Below are positions 63,514 through 64,000 of a stretch of DNA of 64,000 bases, piece after piece. Below the pieces are notes generated by a model. It was not told the DNA's origin. It saw only the letters and a list, made by a program, of their open reading frames with translations, and did not search any database. The stretch is from Pelagomonas calceolata. Lineage: Eukaryota > Sar > Pelagophyceae > Pelagomonadales > Pelagomonadaceae. The stretch is from the NCBI GenBank assembly GCA_918797485.1, contig CAKKNE010000006.1, positions 3,162,001 to 3,226,000 on the forward strand. Reading direction: 5' to 3'. How positions within the stretch are numbered: the first letter of the stretch is position 1; the number at the start of each line of letters is the position of its first letter. The translations under genes were made by a program, and so were the position numbers.

Positions 63514-64000
63514 TAAACGTCAGATAACAACCTTTTGCCATGTCTGGTCCGTTTACAAGCGCTAGAGTGGTCAATAAATCACTGGTTGTGAATTGTCGAT
63601 TTTTGACGCGTGTTCCGCCGTGCCGGCTGATTTTCCGCCGATCTTTGGATGTCCCAGGTTCGCCTGGTTCCGCTTATGCCGCCAAGCAACGCCCGCTCGT
63701 CAAGCTTATAGGTCGGCAAAGCAAAGCGAGTGCTAGCGGTGGTAAGACACTAGCAAGTCAGCAGCCGCGGCCAAAAGACAGGATAGAGGGGTGTATCACT
63801 GCATCCGTGATTCAAGTCACCAGGGATCTCTACAGAGACCATCTACGACAGCTGTGACCAAACGCGCTGCGTCGCGTGCGTCAAAAGCGAGCATCTCTGA
63901 AAGCGCCGGCCGCCAGACGCCATCGCAGCCAATTACGCCATCGCCGCGACGCATCTGTGACAATGGCCGCGACGGTAGCCGCCTCCGAAGCAAGACGCGT
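63514..64000. other. Region upstream of the last gene
   Basis: 487 bp without a visible gene apart from a possible 5' exon of the minus-strand neighbour. It contains one strong recurring motif (63732-63754) and three copies of ACGCCATCGC(A/C)GC-like sequence near 63917-63952. Confidence 0.4.
63732..63754 (+). promoter_or_regulatory. Copy of recurring GCTAGC...GTAAGACACTAGC motif
   Basis: GCTAGCGGTG then GTAAGACACTAGC, one base shorter than the reference copy. About 220 bp upstream of the open frame of the last minus-strand gene. Confidence 0.65.

Noticed and set aside
62804-63574. 256-codon minus-strand frame with ATG overlapping the last two genes
   Set aside because: It turns into Arg/His-rich shadow sequence after a few residues; the neighbouring frame (63049-63513) is the more protein-like one.
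1-64000. Prokaryotic operons or an organelle or bacterial contaminant, suggested by ATGA overlaps
   Set aside because: The overlapping genes are eukaryote-specific (NOP10, DPH3, LYR) and are surrounded by spliced genes and a complex-plastid light-harvesting protein.
1-64000. tRNA, rRNA genes or CRISPR arrays
   Set aside because: No tRNA T-arm consensus with a foldable cloverleaf, no rRNA-like blocks and no regularly spaced repeats were seen; the search was by eye only.

Overview
The window looks like nuclear DNA of a small GC-rich stramenopile alga, most likely a pelagophyte close to Aureococcus anophagefferens. The evidence is a fucoxanthin-chlorophyll-type light-harvesting protein with an ASA-type leader, dense genes with 12-60 bp between convergent neighbours, very short introns that look like introner elements (8-bp target duplication, CTGTG...CACAG ends), and a gene with an in-frame TGA where the first Cys of a CxxC motif belongs, i.e. 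a selenoprotein. No tRNA, rRNA or CRISPR was found. Species is inference from sequence character only.

Layout. 0.5-8.4 kb: MYND protein, twin-ATPase ABC protein, an unrecognised membrane protein and a large repetitive type I membrane protein. 8.8-19.2 kb: ABCG half-transporter, OSCA/TMEM63-type channel, class II CPD photolyase, a coiled-coil protein and a secreted Sel1-like protein. 19.8-30.4 kb: light-harvesting protein, KEN-box protein, U-box/ankyrin ligase, MFS transporter, DPH3 overlapping a GT8 glycosyltransferase, Hsp31/DJ-1 protein, plastid-type unknown, DUS3-like tRNA dihydrouridine synthase. 30.4-36.3 kb: two tandem NLR-like genes with CHAT protease and NB-ARC-like ATPase, one also carrying a Macro domain. 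36.8-50.1 kb: PAS protein, PhzF-like protein, 1,189-residue ankyrin protein, EF-hand/zinc-finger protein, RGG/FPTL protein, NOP10 overlapping a MYND protein, and a double SpoVS-domain protein. 50.1-54.1 kb: gene-poor, repeat-rich. 54.1-63.5 kb: ubiquilin, rhomboid protease overlapping an LYR protein, a DsbA/FrnE-like selenoprotein, PH protein, PITSLRE-type CDK and two small unknowns, with two inverted-repeat elements between them.

Most notable: (1) three gene pairs in which the stop codon of a tiny conserved gene overlaps the start codon of an unrelated larger gene (ATGA, ATGA, TGATG), suggesting bicistronic mRNAs with stop-restart translation; (2) the Macro-CHAT-NB-ARC / CHAT-NB-ARC pair, a candidate innate-immunity or regulated-death module; (3) a UPFC selenoprotein; (4) at least five introner-type introns, three of them with GC-AG ends and one inserted in the opposite orientation; (5) a 22-25 bp palindrome-edged motif (GCTAGC...GTAAGACACTAGC) in about a dozen intergenic, mostly promoter, positions.

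Splice sites were chosen by reading frame, family conservation and duplicated flanks, not by transcripts. Coordinates of spliced genes span first to last coding base; exon limits are in the evidence.
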